A stretch of 32,585 nucleotides of DNA from Bacillota bacterium (GTDB taxonomy: Bacteria > Vulcanimicrobiota > SpSt-956 > JAKJGF01). The stretch's first letter is position 1. Each line of letters begins with the position of its first letter. Below the pieces are notes generated by a model that was given only the letters and a program-made list of their open reading frames with translations, made no database searches and was not told where the DNA came from. This document shows, in pieces, positions 1-8,320 of this stretch. Made by a program: the position numbers and the translations under genes. The stretch is taken from NCBI GenBank assembly GCA_022704525.1, contig JAKJGF010000024.1, positions 1 through 32,585 on the forward strand. The letters are read 5' to 3'.

Positions 1-54
1 CTTGCTGCATTTAAGTTGCCACTTAAAACCAGATTTGTAGCAAGAGAAAAGTAG
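1..54 (+). CDS. rplP: 50S ribosomal protein L16, 3' end (partial)
   Basis: The first 17 codons in frame 1 read [17 protein letters not shown] and end at a TAG stop (52-54). This matches the conserved C-terminus of L16 (compare the usual AAxKLPxKTxFVxR ending). L16 immediately upstream of L29 is the standard S10-operon order. The rest of the gene lies outside the window. Confidence 0.9.
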   Translation, partial: LAAFKLPLKTRFVAREK

Positions 55-65
55 GGTGGTGTGTT

Positions 66-296
66 ATGAAAAATAAACAGTTCAGAGAAAAACTTAGAGA
101 ATCTCATAACCTGGAACTTGAACAGATGCTTAATGATCATAAAGAGGAGTTATTCAGTTTGAGATTTCAGGTTGCTACGGGACATTTAGAAGATACCAGC
201 AGAGTGAAGGCAGTTAAAAAGACTATAGCAAAAATTAAAACAATTCTGAGAGCCAGAGAATTGCAAATTGAAGAGACACCTACAAGTGTAGCTTAA
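66..296 (+). CDS. rpmC: 50S ribosomal protein L29
   Basis: A 76-residue, strongly charged, two-helix protein with the L29 pattern: the N-terminal helix carries [19 protein letters not shown], followed by the [17 protein letters not shown] segment. L29 binds 23S rRNA near the polypeptide exit tunnel, next to L23. It starts 11 bases after the L16 stop with a purine-rich site (agggtggtg) ahead of the ATG. The C-terminal tail (EETPTSVA) is slightly longer than the family core of about 65 residues. Position between L16 and S17 supports the call. Confidence 0.96.
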   Translation: MKNKQFREKLRESHNLELEQMLNDHKEELFSLRFQVATGHLEDTSRVKAVKKTIAKIKTILRARELQIEETPTSVA

Positions 297-315
297 TCTA
301 AGGAGGTATTCTGGA

Positions 316-570
316 ATGAAGGATGTCAGGAGAAAGATGCGTTTTGGGAAGGTTACAAGTAATAAAATGGATAAGACAGTTGTAGTTATGTCTGAATCTT
401 TAATTCCACATCCTATATATAAAAAGAGGATTAAAAGGAGTAAAAAATTCAAAGCCCATGATGAGGGTAATCTGTGTAATATAGGGGATATGGTTAAAAT
501 AGAAGAAACTCGTCCTTTAAGTAAAACCAAATGCTGGCGAGTTGTTGAAATAGTTGAGAAAGCTAAATAG
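316..570 (+). CDS. rpsQ: 30S ribosomal protein S17
   Basis: An 84-residue OB-fold protein. It shows the S17 core [15 protein letters not shown] near the N-terminus, the [19 protein letters not shown] stretch in the middle and [20 protein letters not shown] near the end, all typical of S17, a primary 16S rRNA binder. A strong Shine-Dalgarno aaggaggt (300-307) lies 8 bases before the ATG. Length matches the usual 80-90 residues. It sits between L29 and L14 as expected for the spc-side junction. Confidence 0.96.
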   Translation: MKDVRRKMRFGKVTSNKMDKTVVVMSESLIPHPIYKKRIKRSKKFKAHDEGNLCNIGDMVKIEETRPLSKTKCWRVVEIVEKAK

Positions 571-611
571 TTCAATTTATTATTAATGTAGAATGGTAGG
601 AGGAGTTTGGT

Positions 612-980
612 ATGATACAACCAATGACTAGATTGAATGTAGCTGATAATTCAGGCGCACGTGTTATAATGTGTATCGGTATTCCCAAGAACTCCCTTCA
701 TCGCTATGCAGGTGTGGGTGATGTAATTACAGCTTCTGTAAAAGAAGCAATTCCCGGCGCGGGTGTTAAGAAGAAAGATGTTGTTAAAGCCGTTATTGTC
801 AGAACTAAGAAGAAATATCGTCGTGAAGATGGATCCTATATTAGATTTGATGATAATGCTGCTGTAATAGTAGATCATCAGATGAATCCCAAGGGAACCA
901 GAATTTTCGGCCCTGTTGCTAGAGAATTAAGGGCCAAAGAGTTTATGAAGATTGTTTCTCTAGCTCCAGAAGTTCTTTGA
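612..980 (+). CDS. rplN: 50S ribosomal protein L14
   Basis: At 122 residues it has exactly the usual bacterial L14 length. It opens with [17 protein letters not shown], the hallmark L14 N-terminus, and ends with the conserved [13 protein letters not shown] segment followed by [11 protein letters not shown]14 sits at the subunit interface contacting 16S helix 14. A taggaggag site (598-606) precedes the ATG. Its last bases, ttga, overlap a TTG in the L24 frame, but that TTG is not the preferred L24 start. Confidence 0.97.
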   Translation: MIQPMTRLNVADNSGARVIMCIGIPKNSLHRYAGVGDVITASVKEAIPGAGVKKKDVVKAVIVRTKKKYRREDGSYIRFDDNAAVIVDHQMNPKGTRIFGPVARELRAKEFMKIVSLAPEVL

Positions 981-1000
981 TTGGAAAGAGGGGAATATTC

Positions 1001-1237
1001 TTGAAACAGCATGTAAAAAAAGGTGATATGGTTATTGTTATAGCTGGTGATGATAAAGGAAAAAAGGGGAAAATCCTTAAAGTTTTCCCCGGAGAGCAGA
1101 GAGTTTTAGTGGAAGGACTGAATATAGTAAAAAGACATGTTAAAGCTCGCCCTCCCAAGATACCACAGGGTGGTATCTTGGAGGAATCTGCTCCTATGCA
1201 TATCTCCAATGTGAAGTTAGTTAAAACTGAAAGCTAA
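1001..1237 (+). CDS. rplX: 50S ribosomal protein L24
   Basis: A 78-residue KOW-domain protein: [19 protein letters not shown] at the N-terminus is the canonical L24/KOW motif, and [18 protein letters not shown] is the conserved central loop. L24 initiates 50S assembly by binding 23S domain I. The frame is open from a TTG at 977 that overlaps the L14 stop, giving 86 residues. I choose the TTG at 1001 because aaagagggg (985-993) lies 7 bases ahead of it and the resulting MKQHVKKGD start matches family N-termini. The 977 start has no good site. Confidence 0.94.
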   Translation: MKQHVKKGDMVIVIAGDDKGKKGKILKVFPGEQRVLVEGLNIVKRHVKARPPKIPQGGILEESAPMHISNVKLVKTES

Positions 1238-1261
1238 GGAGATAATTAAGGAGGCTTATTT

Positions 1262-1804
1262 ATGACGAGATTAAAAGAAAAATATCAAAAAGAAGTAGTA
1301 CCGGCTCTTATGAAGACTTTTTCTTATAAAAATATTATGCAGGTTCCTCGTCTGCATAAAATAGTACTGAATATGGGGATAGGAGAAGCAATTCAAACTC
1401 CAAAGCTCCTGGATGCAGCTGTTCAGGAATTATCTCTTATTGCAGCTCAACGCCCTGTAGTTTGCAAGGCGAAAAAATCAGTTTCAGCATTTAAATTAAG
1501 AGAAGGTATGTCTATAGGATGCAAGGTTACTTTAAGGGGAGAGCGGATGGAAGCCTTCCTTGATAAGTTAATTAATATTGCCTTGCCACGTATCAGAGAT
1601 TTTCGTGGACTTTCTTCGAAATCTTTTGATGGACGTGGAAATTATTCTCTCGGTATCCGTGATCATCTGATTTTTCCTGAGTTAGAATATGATAAGGTCG
1701 AAAAATCAAGAGGTCTGGATATAACAATAGTTACTACTGCTAAAACAGATGAGGAAGCGAGGGAATTCCTGAAGCTTTTAGGAGTTCCTATAAAGGAAAA
1801 TTAA
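1262..1804 (+). CDS. rplE: 50S ribosomal protein L5
   Basis: A 180-residue protein matching the standard L5 length of 178-180. Typical blocks are visible: [17 protein letters not shown] at the start, [35 protein letters not shown] in the middle, and the C-terminal [21 protein letters not shown]5 binds 5S rRNA and contacts the P-site tRNA. A strong taaggagg site precedes the ATG by 8 bases. Confidence 0.97.
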   Translation: MTRLKEKYQKEVVPALMKTFSYKNIMQVPRLHKIVLNMGIGEAIQTPKLLDAAVQELSLIAAQRPVVCKAKKSVSAFKLREGMSIGCKVTLRGERMEAFLDKLINIALPRIRDFRGLSSKSFDGRGNYSLGIRDHLIFPELEYDKVEKSRGLDITIVTTAKTDEEAREFLKLLGVPIKEN

Positions 1805-1860
1805 TCATTAAAGAAGGCAGGTGAAACTGGTTTTAGTGAAAATCTAAAATCAGAGAAGGT

Positions 1861-2046
1861 TTGGCTAAAACGTCATTAATTGAAAAATGGAAAAGAACCC
1901 CCAGGTTTAAAGTTAGAAAATATAACCGTTGCAGGGAATGTGGAAGATCGAGAGGATATCACAGAAAATTCCATCTCTGTCGTATATGTCTTCGTTTACT
2001 TGCTCACAGGGGTTTATTGCCGGGTGTTACAAAATCAAGCTGGTAA
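1861..2046 (+). CDS. rpsZ: 30S ribosomal protein S14, zinc-binding type Z
   Basis: A 61-residue protein with the short, zinc-ribbon form of S14: Cys24 and Cys27 (CREC) and Cys40 and Cys43 (CRIC) supply the four ligands. The segment [16 protein letters not shown] is typical. It starts with TTG; no other start is possible because the frame is closed upstream at a TGA (1837-1839). The only purine-rich site, gagaagg (1853-1859), ends 1 base before the start codon, which is unusually tight. Another aagaagg lies at 1811-1817. Initiation may therefore depend on coupling to L5. Confidence 0.94.
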   Translation: MAKTSLIEKWKRTPRFKVRKYNRCRECGRSRGYHRKFHLCRICLRLLAHRGLLPGVTKSSW

Positions 2047-2073
2047 TTTTTTAGTAGCTAGGAGGTGTTGTTT

Positions 2074-2472
2074 ATGGCCATAACTGATCCAATTGCAGAT
2101 ATGCTGACTCGTATGAGAAATGCCAATTCTGCCGGTCACTTACAGGTTGATATTCCAGCTTCAAAGTTAAAGTTAAAAATAGCTAAAGTACTTCGAGAAG
2201 AAGGCTTTATAAAGGATTATTATTTTATCAGAAGTGGGCCTCAGGGAATAATAAGGGTTTTTCTTAAATATTCTCCTGAAGGAGATAAGGTTATTAGCAA
2301 TCTCAGACGTGTTAGTAAACCAGGTCTGAGGTTATATAAGAAATGTAAGAATATAAAGAAAATAATAGGCGGTATGGGAATAGCTATAGTTTCTACTTCC
2401 AGGGGAGTTATGACCGATAGTAAGGCTCGCAGTTTAGGAGTTGGTGGAGAAGTATTATGTTATGTCTGGTAG
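2074..2472 (+). CDS. rpsH: 30S ribosomal protein S8
   Basis: A 132-residue protein, the usual length for S8. It has the classic N-terminus [16 protein letters not shown] and the conserved C-terminal [18 protein letters not shown] and LGGEVL-like end ([11 protein letters not shown]). S8 binds the central domain of 16S rRNA and in many bacteria represses the spc operon. The frame is open from a GTG at 2065, but aggagg (2060-2065) covers that codon, so the ATG at 2074, 8 bases downstream of the site, is the true start. Confidence 0.96.
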   Translation: MAITDPIADMLTRMRNANSAGHLQVDIPASKLKLKIAKVLREEGFIKDYYFIRSGPQGIIRVFLKYSPEGDKVISNLRRVSKPGLRLYKKCKNIKKIIGGMGIAIVSTSRGVMTDSKARSLGVGGEVLCYVW

Positions 2473-2497
2473 ATTATTTAGTTAAGGAGGGGGTATT

Positions 2498-3046
2498 GTG
2501 TCACGAATAGGAAAAGCACCCATAGCTATGCCTGAAGAAGTCAGAGTTACTCTTAAGGAAGATAATACTGTTGTAATTGAGGGACCCAAAGGAAAACTCT
2601 CTCATAAAGTACCTGAAAATATAGGAGTATTAATTGAAAATAAATCAATACTTGTACAACGTGCTTCTGAGGAAAAGAATATAAGGGCCTTACATGGCCT
2701 TACCAGGAGATTACTTTCCAATATGGTAGAAGGTGTGACTCTGGGATTTCAAAAAACTCTTTTAATAAAAGGTGTGGGATATAGAGTTAGAAAAAGTGGT
2801 ACCAAGCTTCTTCTGTCTATTGGTTATTCTCATACAGTAGAGATAAATCCTCTTCCTGGTATAGAACTTGATGTTGATGGTACAACAACAATAATTGTCC
2901 GTGGAATTGATAAAGTTGTAGTGGGGCAGATGGCTGCTAACATCAAGAATATTAGACCACCGGACCCTTATAAACAGAAAGGTATTATGTATGATGGTGA
3001 AAGACTTAAAAAGAAGATGGGTAAAGCAGGAAAAGTGGGTAAATAG
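2498..3046 (+). CDS. rplF: 50S ribosomal protein L6
   Basis: A 182-residue protein with two tandem L6 domains. [12 protein letters not shown] is the diagnostic start, [13 protein letters not shown] [13 protein letters not shown] follows, and [16 protein letters not shown] near the end is the L6 signature region. L6 contacts the sarcin-ricin loop area of 23S rRNA. It uses a GTG start preceded by the near-perfect taaggaggggg site (2482-2492). Confidence 0.97.
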   Translation: MSRIGKAPIAMPEEVRVTLKEDNTVVIEGPKGKLSHKVPENIGVLIENKSILVQRASEEKNIRALHGLTRRLLSNMVEGVTLGFQKTLLIKGVGYRVRKSGTKLLLSIGYSHTVEINPLPGIELDVDGTTTIIVRGIDKVVVGQMAANIKNIRPPDPYKQKGIMYDGERLKKKMGKAGKVGK

Positions 3047-3072
3047 CTAAGGGTTTAGGAGGAGTGAGGAAA

Positions 3073-3444
3073 TTGATTACATTAAGATCCAGAAATAAAG
3101 AAAGAGATAAAAGACATCTTAGAATCAGGAAAAAAGTTATTGGGAACTCCGGACGTCCCAGACTGTGTGTTTTCAGGAGTCTGGAGCATATATATGCTCA
3201 GATTATAGATGACTCCAGGGGAGAAACTCTGGTATCTGCATCATCTCTTGATAAGGATGTTAAGGAAAAAGTTAAAGAACTTGAGGGTAAAAAGGAAGTT
3301 GCAAAAATGGTTGGCAACTTAATTGCCAGACGGGCGGCAGAGAAAAATATAACCCTCGTTGTTTTTGATAGAGGCGGTTATAAATATCATGGAAGGGTTA
3401 AAAATTTAGGAGATGGTGCCAGAGAAGGTGGATTGATTTTCTAG
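3073..3444 (+). CDS. rplR: 50S ribosomal protein L18
   Basis: A 123-residue 5S-rRNA binding protein. Visible family features are the basic N-terminus ([18 protein letters not shown]), [22 protein letters not shown] and the ending [13 protein letters not shown] followed by GAREGGLIF. The frame also opens at GTG 3064, but that codon is directly adjacent to and overlaps the aggaggag site (3057-3064). The TTG at 3073 is well spaced and gives the MITLRSRNK start expected from homologues, so I choose it. Confidence 0.94.
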   Translation: MITLRSRNKERDKRHLRIRKKVIGNSGRPRLCVFRSLEHIYAQIIDDSRGETLVSASSLDKDVKEKVKELEGKKEVAKMVGNLIARRAAEKNITLVVFDRGGYKYHGRVKNLGDGAREGGLIF

Positions 3445-3490
3445 AGAATTTAAAAGAAAGGAGGATTGGTTTAGCCAAAGCTTATCTCAT

Positions 3491-4009
3491 ATGAACGATA
3501 AAAAGAAATTTGAGAATATAAAAGAAGAAAGTGAATTTACTGAAACTGTTATAAGGGTAAACAGGGTATCCAAAGTTGTTAAAGGTGGTAAGAGGTTTAA
3601 TTTCAGTGCTTTAGTTGCAGTAGGTAACGGAAAAGGCAAGGTTGGACTTGGACTTGGCAAAGCTGCAGGCGTTCCTGAAGCAATCAGGAAAGCTGTGGAG
3701 GATGCCAAGAAGAATATGGTTGATGTACCAATAAAAAATGGTACTATTCCTCATGAAATTCAGGCCAAATTCAGTGCAGGAGTTGTTCTGCTTAAACCGG
3801 CAGGCCCCGGTACAGGTGTTATTGCCGGAGGTGCAGTAAGAGCTCTTGTGGAATTGGCAGGTATAAAGAATATATTGACTAAATCTCTGGGGTCTTCTAA
3901 CGCTCTCAATATGGCTAAAGCTACGGTAAAGTGCTTACAGGAATTGGAGCTTGAAATGAATGTATCTAAGCTTAGAGGCAGAACAGGAGAAGAAACTGTA
4001 CAGGCTTAG
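3491..4009 (+). CDS. rpsE: 30S ribosomal protein S5
   Basis: A 172-residue protein with the S5 double-stranded-RNA-binding N-terminal domain ([18 protein letters not shown]) and the ribosomal fold C-terminal domain with [19 protein letters not shown]5 forms part of the mRNA entry and proofreading region with S4. The best Shine-Dalgarno, aaaggagg (about 3457-3464), is 26 bases upstream of the ATG, with no in-frame start between. A small ttgg/ccaa stem (3466-3478) could shorten the distance. The stop codon overlaps a second strong site (4007-4013), after which rpmD would normally follow but is absent. Confidence 0.95.
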   Translation: MNDKKKFENIKEESEFTETVIRVNRVSKVVKGGKRFNFSALVAVGNGKGKVGLGLGKAAGVPEAIRKAVEDAKKNMVDVPIKNGTIPHEIQAKFSAGVVLLKPAGPGTGVIAGGAVRALVELAGIKNILTKSLGSSNALNMAKATVKCLQELELEMNVSKLRGRTGEETVQA

Positions 4010-4045
4010 GAGGTTTTAGTAAAATTTTAATGTAAAGGAGGGCTG

Positions 4046-4074
4046 GCAGGACGACTGAACGTAGGGTTGTCTGC
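4046..4074 (+). promoter_or_regulatory. Stem-loop between Shine-Dalgarno and rplO start codon
   Basis: Bases 4046-4049 and 4051-4055 pair with 4066-4074 (9 pairs, including one G-U, with a single bulged G at 4050 and a 10-base loop). The strong Shine-Dalgarno aaaggaggg (4034-4042) lies just before the stem and the L15 ATG (4083) just after it. Excluding the hairpin, the spacing is 3 plus 8 bases, near the functional optimum. This is inference from base pairing only. Confidence 0.5.
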
Positions 4075-4082
4075 AGTGATTT

Positions 4083-4544
4083 ATGAAGTTATGTGATCTT
4101 CGACCGGCTGAAGGCTCAACAAAAAAGAGGAAGAGAAAAGGTCGTGGACATGGAAGTGGCCTTGTTAAGACTGCTGGCCGTGGAAGTAAAGGACAGCGAT
4201 CCCGATCTGGTGGCACAAAAGGGGTACAGTTTGAGGGAGGTCAGACACCATGGTACAGGAGGCTACCACATTTAAGAGGTATATCAAATCGTAGCAGACC
4301 TATAGCAATATTTCGTAAAGAATACGAAATAGTTAATGTTACAAAGTTAAATCAATTTGAGGAAAACAGTATAATTACACCGGATGAATTAATTGAAGCC
4401 GGTTTAATTAGGAAAAGTAAATGTGGTGTCAAAATTCTGGGACAGGGTGAGTTAAAAAAGCCATTGACTGTAAAGGCTCATAAATTTTCCAGATCTGCTC
4501 TCGAAAAGATTGGTGCCATAGGTGGGAAGGCTGAGGTGATTTAA
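4083..4544 (+). CDS. rplO: 50S ribosomal protein L15
   Basis: A 153-residue protein, about the usual 145-150. The start [20 protein letters not shown] and the glycine/arginine-rich block [19 protein letters not shown] are diagnostic, followed by [14 protein letters not shown]15 organises 23S rRNA domains late in 50S assembly. The upstream frame is closed by a TGA at 4077-4079, so ATG 4083 must be the start, yet its only strong Shine-Dalgarno (aaaggaggg, 4034-4042) lies 40 bases away. A stem-loop at 4046-4074 can bridge the gap. It ends adjacent to secY. Confidence 0.96.
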   Translation: MKLCDLRPAEGSTKKRKRKGRGHGSGLVKTAGRGSKGQRSRSGGTKGVQFEGGQTPWYRRLPHLRGISNRSRPIAIFRKEYEIVNVTKLNQFEENSIITPDELIEAGLIRKSKCGVKILGQGELKKPLTVKAHKFSRSALEKIGAIGGKAEVI

Positions 4545-5852
4545 TTGCTATCGGCTTTAATCAGTGCATTTAAAGTTCCTGATATAAGAAAACGAATATT
4601 ATTTGTTTTTGCAGGATTTGCAGTATTTATATTTACTGTTCATGTAACAGTCCCCGGTATTAATAGAGAGCTGTGGGAGCATCTTCTTAGTAGAGGTAAT
4701 CTCGGGGGATTCCTGGGTATGTTTACGGGGGGAGCATTAAATAAGTTTTCTATCTGTGCTATGGGAATAACTCCATATATTAATGCATCTATTATAATGC
4801 AATTACTAACTATAGTTGTTCCACAGTTAGAAAAGATGGCAAAAGAAGAAGGCGAAGCAGGGCGTAAAAAGATATCTCAGATTACAAGATATCTTACAAT
4901 AGGTCTGGCCTTTTTACAGTCAACTACTATGACTCTGGGACTTGCAAAATTCAGGACAGAGGAAGGACAGTATATCTTTAAGGCTTTTGCTAATAGTATT
5001 TCTCAGGGACTATATTATGCTATGGTTATAGTTTCTCTTACTGCCGGTACAGCTTTTCTTATGTGGCTGGGGGAACAGATGAGTGATAAAGGAATAGGTA
5101 ATGGTGTTTCCCTGATTATATTCATTGGTATAGTTCTTCGCCTGCCCCATAATGTAGTAGATACTTTTAAGATAATCTCAGCGGGAGAATTAAGTATGGT
5201 AAGACTTATTATGTTTATCATCGTTACCCTCGGATTGATTACATCAATTATTCTGATAACTCAGGGACAACGTCGAGTGCCTGTTCAGTATGCCAAACGA
5301 GTTGTAGGTAGAAAATTGATGGGAGGGCAGAGCACTTATATACCTATAAGGGTAAATAATGCCGGTGTTATCTCCATAATATTTGCTATATCAATACTTT
5401 ATTTTCCTATGACTATTCTGGGATTTTTTCATGAAAAAAGTGCTTCTCCTATTATAAATTGGGTAATAAATCTATTTCATCCCAGTTCAGTTTTTTATAA
5501 TTTATTATATTTCGGACTGGTAGTATTTTTTACTTATTTTTATGCTGCAGTTACTTTTAACATTATGGATATTTCAGATAATATGAAAAAATACGGAGGA
5601 TTTATTCCGGGAATAAGACCTGGGCCAAAGACTGCCCAGTATCTGGAAAAAATTCTGAGCAGATTGACTTTTGTTTCAGCTATATTTCTTGGTCTTATTG
5701 CAGTTCTTCCAACTTATATTCTGGCATTGACTAAAATAAGCTGGCAACTTGGCAGTACGTCACTCTTAATTGTTGTAGGTGTGGCTCTTGAATTTATGCA
5801 GCAGATAGAGGCAAGACTTGTTATGAGACATTATCAGGGATTTATGAAATAA
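4545..5852 (+). CDS. secY: Preprotein translocase subunit SecY
   Basis: A 435-residue polytopic membrane protein forming the SecYEG protein-conducting channel. The signature ITPYINASIIMQLL at the second transmembrane segment, the cytoplasmic loop with VPVQYAKR, and the region FTYFYAAVTFNIMDISDNMK with GFIPGIRPG are all typical of SecY. Ten hydrophobic stretches are consistent with the fold. It uses a TTG start directly after the L15 TAA; ctgaggtga (4531-4538) inside the end of rplO serves as ribosome site, so translation is likely coupled. Position between L15 and adk is conserved. Confidence 0.97.
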   Translation: MLSALISAFKVPDIRKRILFVFAGFAVFIFTVHVTVPGINRELWEHLLSRGNLGGFLGMFTGGALNKFSICAMGITPYINASIIMQLLTIVVPQLEKMAKEEGEAGRKKISQITRYLTIGLAFLQSTTMTLGLAKFRTEEGQYIFKAFANSISQGLYYAMVIVSLTAGTAFLMWLGEQMSDKGIGNGVSLIIFIGIVLRLPHNVVDTFKIISAGELSMVRLIMFIIVTLGLITSIILITQGQRRVPVQYAKRVVGRKLMGGQSTYIPIRVNNAGVISIIFAISILYFPMTILGFFHEKSASPIINWVINLFHPSSVFYNLLYFGLVVFFTYFYAAVTFNIMDISDNMKKYGGFIPGIRPGPKTAQYLEKILSRLTFVSAIFLGLIAVLPTYILALTKISWQLGSTSLLIVVGVALEFMQQIEARLVMRHYQGFMK

Positions 5853-5865
5853 GGAGGGGGCCACT

Positions 5866-6519
5866 ATGAAATTGATTTTCTTAGGGCCGCCAGGTTCTGG
5901 TAAAGGAACACAGGCTAAAAGAGTAGCAGCATATCTTGGAGTTCCTCATATATCTACAGGAGATATGTTAAGAGAAGCTGTTGCAAGAGAAACCCCTGGA
6001 GGTGTTAAAGCCAGAGATTTTATAGGCAGTGGCCTTCTTGTCCCGGATGAACTTATAAATATCATATTAGGAGAAAGAATTGAACGTAAAGACTGCCAGA
6101 AAGGCTTTGTCCTGGATGGATTTCCCCGAAGTTCCGGCCAGGCAGATATGTTAACTAAAAAACTTCAGGAATTGTCTATGACCCTGGATAAGGTAATAGA
6201 TATTATCGCTTCTTTTCAGGTTATTTCTGAAAGGATCTGCGGTCGAAGAAGTTGTCCCAATTGTGGCGCAAGTTATCATATACTTTACAGTTCTCCTGAA
6301 AAAAAAGATATATGTAATGAGTGTGGTAATTCCCTGGTTCGTAGAAGTGATGATACTGAGGAGGTTGTTCAGGCAAGATATAAGGAATATATGGAGAAAA
6401 CAATGCCTCTGAGTGATTATTATAAACATAAAGGTCTTCTTTATACTGTTAATGGGGAGCTTGATATAGAGGAAGTATATAAAAATATAGTGAATATTAT
6501 TTTGCCTAAAATGTTATGA
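5866..6519 (+). CDS. adk: Adenylate kinase, zinc-LID form
   Basis: A 217-residue long-form adenylate kinase (ATP + AMP to 2 ADP). The P-loop GPPGSGKGTQAKR is at residues 7-19, the AMP-binding GFPRS at 85-89, and the LID domain carries four cysteines (Cys130, Cys133, Cys150, Cys153), the structural zinc site common in Gram-positive enzymes. A strong ataaggaggggg site precedes the ATG. Its TGA overlaps the map start codon (atga), indicating translational coupling in the secY-adk-map block. Confidence 0.97.
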   Translation: MKLIFLGPPGSGKGTQAKRVAAYLGVPHISTGDMLREAVARETPGGVKARDFIGSGLLVPDELINIILGERIERKDCQKGFVLDGFPRSSGQADMLTKKLQELSMTLDKVIDIIASFQVISERICGRRSCPNCGASYHILYSSPEKKDICNECGNSLVRRSDDTEEVVQARYKEYMEKTMPLSDYYKHKGLLYTVNGELDIEEVYKNIVNIILPKML

Positions 6520-7265
6520 CTATTAAGCTTAAGAACGATGATGAAATAGAAATAATGAAAGAAGCCGGTAAAATTGCTGCAATAATAAGAGATAAATTGG
6601 CAGAACTGGTTGAACCCGGTATTACAACAAGATATCTGGATAAGAAAGCTGAAAAATTCATGAAGTCTTATGGCGTAAAAGCTTCTTTTAAGGGTTATAA
6701 AGGTTTCCCGGCTCATATAACAGTGTCTATTGATGAGGAAGTAGTCCATGGTATTCCTAAAAGAAGAAAAATTAAACATGGTGAAATAGTAAGTATTGAT
6801 CTGGCAGTTATATATAAGGGTTACCACGGAGATACGGCTGTAACCGTACCTGTTGGCAAGATCCCTGATGAGTGGAAGCAATTACTTAAAATTACAAAAG
6901 AATCTCTTTTTAGAGGTATAGAACAGGCAAGACCTGGTAATCACCTCAGAGATATCTCACGGGCTATAGAGACTTATGTTACCAGTAATGGGTTTTCTGT
7001 AGTAAGAGAACTTGTAGGACATGGCATAGGACGTTCAATGCATGAACCTCCTCAGGTTCCAAATTATATTTCCAGGGAATATAATGTACCTTTAAAAACA
7101 GGTATGACACTTGCTATAGAACCTATGATAAATCTTGGAGGACCTGATGTAGAATGGTTATCGGATAAATGGACTGTTGTAACTGTAGATCGTAAGCCTT
7201 CTGCTCATTTTGAACATACGGTGGCTATTACTAAGAAGGGCCCTTTAATATTGACTACTTATTAA
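6516..7265 (+). CDS. map: Methionine aminopeptidase, type I
   Basis: A 249-residue pita-bread metalloprotease that removes N-terminal Met from nascent proteins. The five metal ligands are all visible: Asp95 (SIDLAV), Asp106 (HGDTA), His169 (GHGIG), Glu202 (AIEPM) and Glu233 (HFEHTVAIT); His78 (HGIP) is the substrate-binding His. Length is that of the short type I enzyme without an SH3 or zinc extension. The ATG overlaps the adk stop. In most relatives infA follows; here rpmJ starts 15 bases downstream. Confidence 0.97.
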   Translation: MTIKLKNDDEIEIMKEAGKIAAIIRDKLAELVEPGITTRYLDKKAEKFMKSYGVKASFKGYKGFPAHITVSIDEEVVHGIPKRRKIKHGEIVSIDLAVIYKGYHGDTAVTVPVGKIPDEWKQLLKITKESLFRGIEQARPGNHLRDISRAIETYVTSNGFSVVRELVGHGIGRSMHEPPQVPNYISREYNVPLKTGMTLAIEPMINLGGPDVEWLSDKWTVVTVDRKPSAHFEHTVAITKKGPLILTTY

Positions 7266-7280
7266 GGAGGAGATATATAT

Positions 7281-7394
7281 ATGAAAGTAAAACCTTCTGT
7301 TAAACCCAGATGTGAGAAATGTAAAGTTATTCTTAGAAAAGGTAAGGTCAGGGTAATATGTGAGAACCCGAAACATAAACAGGTTCAGGGATAA
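7281..7394 (+). CDS. rpmJ: 50S ribosomal protein L36, zinc-binding form
   Basis: A 37-residue protein starting [15 protein letters not shown], the textbook L36 N-terminus. The zinc site is the C+ type: Cys11, Cys14, Cys27 and His32 (KHKQ ending). A strong aaggagga site (7264-7271) precedes the ATG. It follows map directly, with no infA between. It is the last gene before a heptamer-repeat spacer that separates it from rpsM. Confidence 0.96.
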   Translation: MKVKPSVKPRCEKCKVILRKGKVRVICENPKHKQVQG

Positions 7395-7398
7395 TTAG

Positions 7399-7426
7399 CA
7401 GTCAGCTATCAGTTATCAGCAGTCAG
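7399..7426. repeat. Heptanucleotide array, CTATCAG type
   Basis: Four consecutive 7-base units: CAGTCAG, CTATCAG, TTATCAG, CAGTCAG. The array begins 4 bases after the rpmJ stop, inside the spc/alpha ribosomal operon. Its period matches the GTGANNN arrays elsewhere in the window, although the unit differs. Confidence 0.75.
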
Positions 7427-7449
7427 GTAGACTATTACTTTAAAGCTGG

Positions 7450-7470
7450 ATGTTGAATGCTGAATGCCGA
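7450..7470. repeat. Heptanucleotide array, ATGCTGA type
   Basis: Three consecutive 7-base units: ATGTTGA, ATGCTGA, ATGCCGA, followed by a decayed unit (AAGCTAT). Together with the array at 7399-7426 it makes up most of the 104-base rpmJ-rpsM spacer. The aaaggag ribosome site of rpsM follows at 7483-7489. Confidence 0.7.
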
Positions 7471-7498
7471 AAGCTATAAAAGAAAGGAGTAACTAATT

Positions 7499-7873
7499 GT
7501 GGCAAGAATAGCTGGTGTGGATTTACCCAGAGACAAAAGGGTAGAAATTGCACTGACTTATATTTATGGTATAGGTCATTCAACTAGTAAAAAGATTTTG
7601 GAGCAGGCGAGAGTCAGTTCTGATGTGAGAGTAAAGAATTTAAGTGAAGAAGAAGTTAGTAGAATACGTAATATACTGGAAAAGAATTATAAAGTTGAAG
7701 GCGATCTTCGTAGAGAAGTTTCTCAGAATATAAAACGTTTAATAGAAATAGGCTCTTACAGAGGTATGAGACATTCCAGGGGACTTCCTGCAAGAGGACA
7801 GCGAACGAGAACTAATTCCAGAACTCGGAAAGGACCTCGTAGAACAGTAGGAGTAAAAAGGAAAAAAGCCTGA
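7499..7873 (+). CDS. rpsM: 30S ribosomal protein S13
   Basis: A 124-residue protein, the usual S13 length. It begins [20 protein letters not shown] and ends with the basic tail [17 protein letters not shown], both diagnostic; [11 protein letters not shown] is the family signature. S13 sits in the 30S head and contacts the P-site tRNA and L5. It uses a GTG start with gaaaggag upstream. It opens the S13-S11-S4-rpoA-L17 alpha block. Confidence 0.97.
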   Translation: MARIAGVDLPRDKRVEIALTYIYGIGHSTSKKILEQARVSSDVRVKNLSEEEVSRIRNILEKNYKVEGDLRREVSQNIKRLIEIGSYRGMRHSRGLPARGQRTRTNSRTRKGPRRTVGVKRKKA

Positions 7874-7905
7874 TGTTTAACCTTATAGGAAGGAGAGGAT
7901 AGAAC

Positions 7906-8295
7906 TTGGCAAAAACGTCTAGAAGAACTAAGAAAAAGGAATTTAAGAATATTGTTAAAGGGGTAGCCCATATTAAATCTACCTTCAATAATACCATAGT
8001 AACTATTTCCGATACAAATGGAAATGTAATTGCCTGGTCAAGTGCAGGTACTTCCGGTTTTAAAGGATCGAAAAAGAGTACTCCTTTTGCCGCACAATTA
8101 GCTGCAGAGGAAGTAGCCAGAAAATCTATGGAGCATGGTTTGAAACAGGTAGAAGTATATGTCAAAGGTCCGGGGTCTGGGAGAGAAGCAGCTATAAGAT
8201 CTTTACAGGCAGCAGGGCTGGAGATAAATCTAATTAAAGATGTTACTCCTATTCCACATAATGGTTGTCGTCCTCCAAAAAGACGGAGAGTATAA
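7906..8295 (+). CDS. rpsK: 30S ribosomal protein S11
   Basis: A 129-residue protein, typical length. Conserved blocks include [37 protein letters not shown] and the C-terminal [18 protein letters not shown], which form the S11 platform protein. The TTG start follows an aggaaggagagg site (7888-7899) with normal spacing; [12 protein letters not shown] is a normal S11 beginning. Confidence 0.97.
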   Translation: MAKTSRRTKKKEFKNIVKGVAHIKSTFNNTIVTISDTNGNVIAWSSAGTSGFKGSKKSTPFAAQLAAEEVARKSMEHGLKQVEVYVKGPGSGREAAIRSLQAAGLEINLIKDVTPIPHNGCRPPKRRRV

Positions 8296-8320
8296 CTGAG
8301 AAGAAAGGAGATGAAATCTT

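Noticed and set aside
186..620. 144-codon open frame on the minus strand
   Set aside because: Lies opposite L29 and S17, which are unmistakable; no homology or ribosome site.
977..1000. Longer L24 start at TTG 977 overlapping the L14 stop
   Set aside because: No suitable ribosome site; TTG 1001 has aaagagggg at good spacing and fits family N-termini.
7399..7470. CRISPR array
   Set aside because: Units are 7 bases with no unique spacers and no cas genes nearby.
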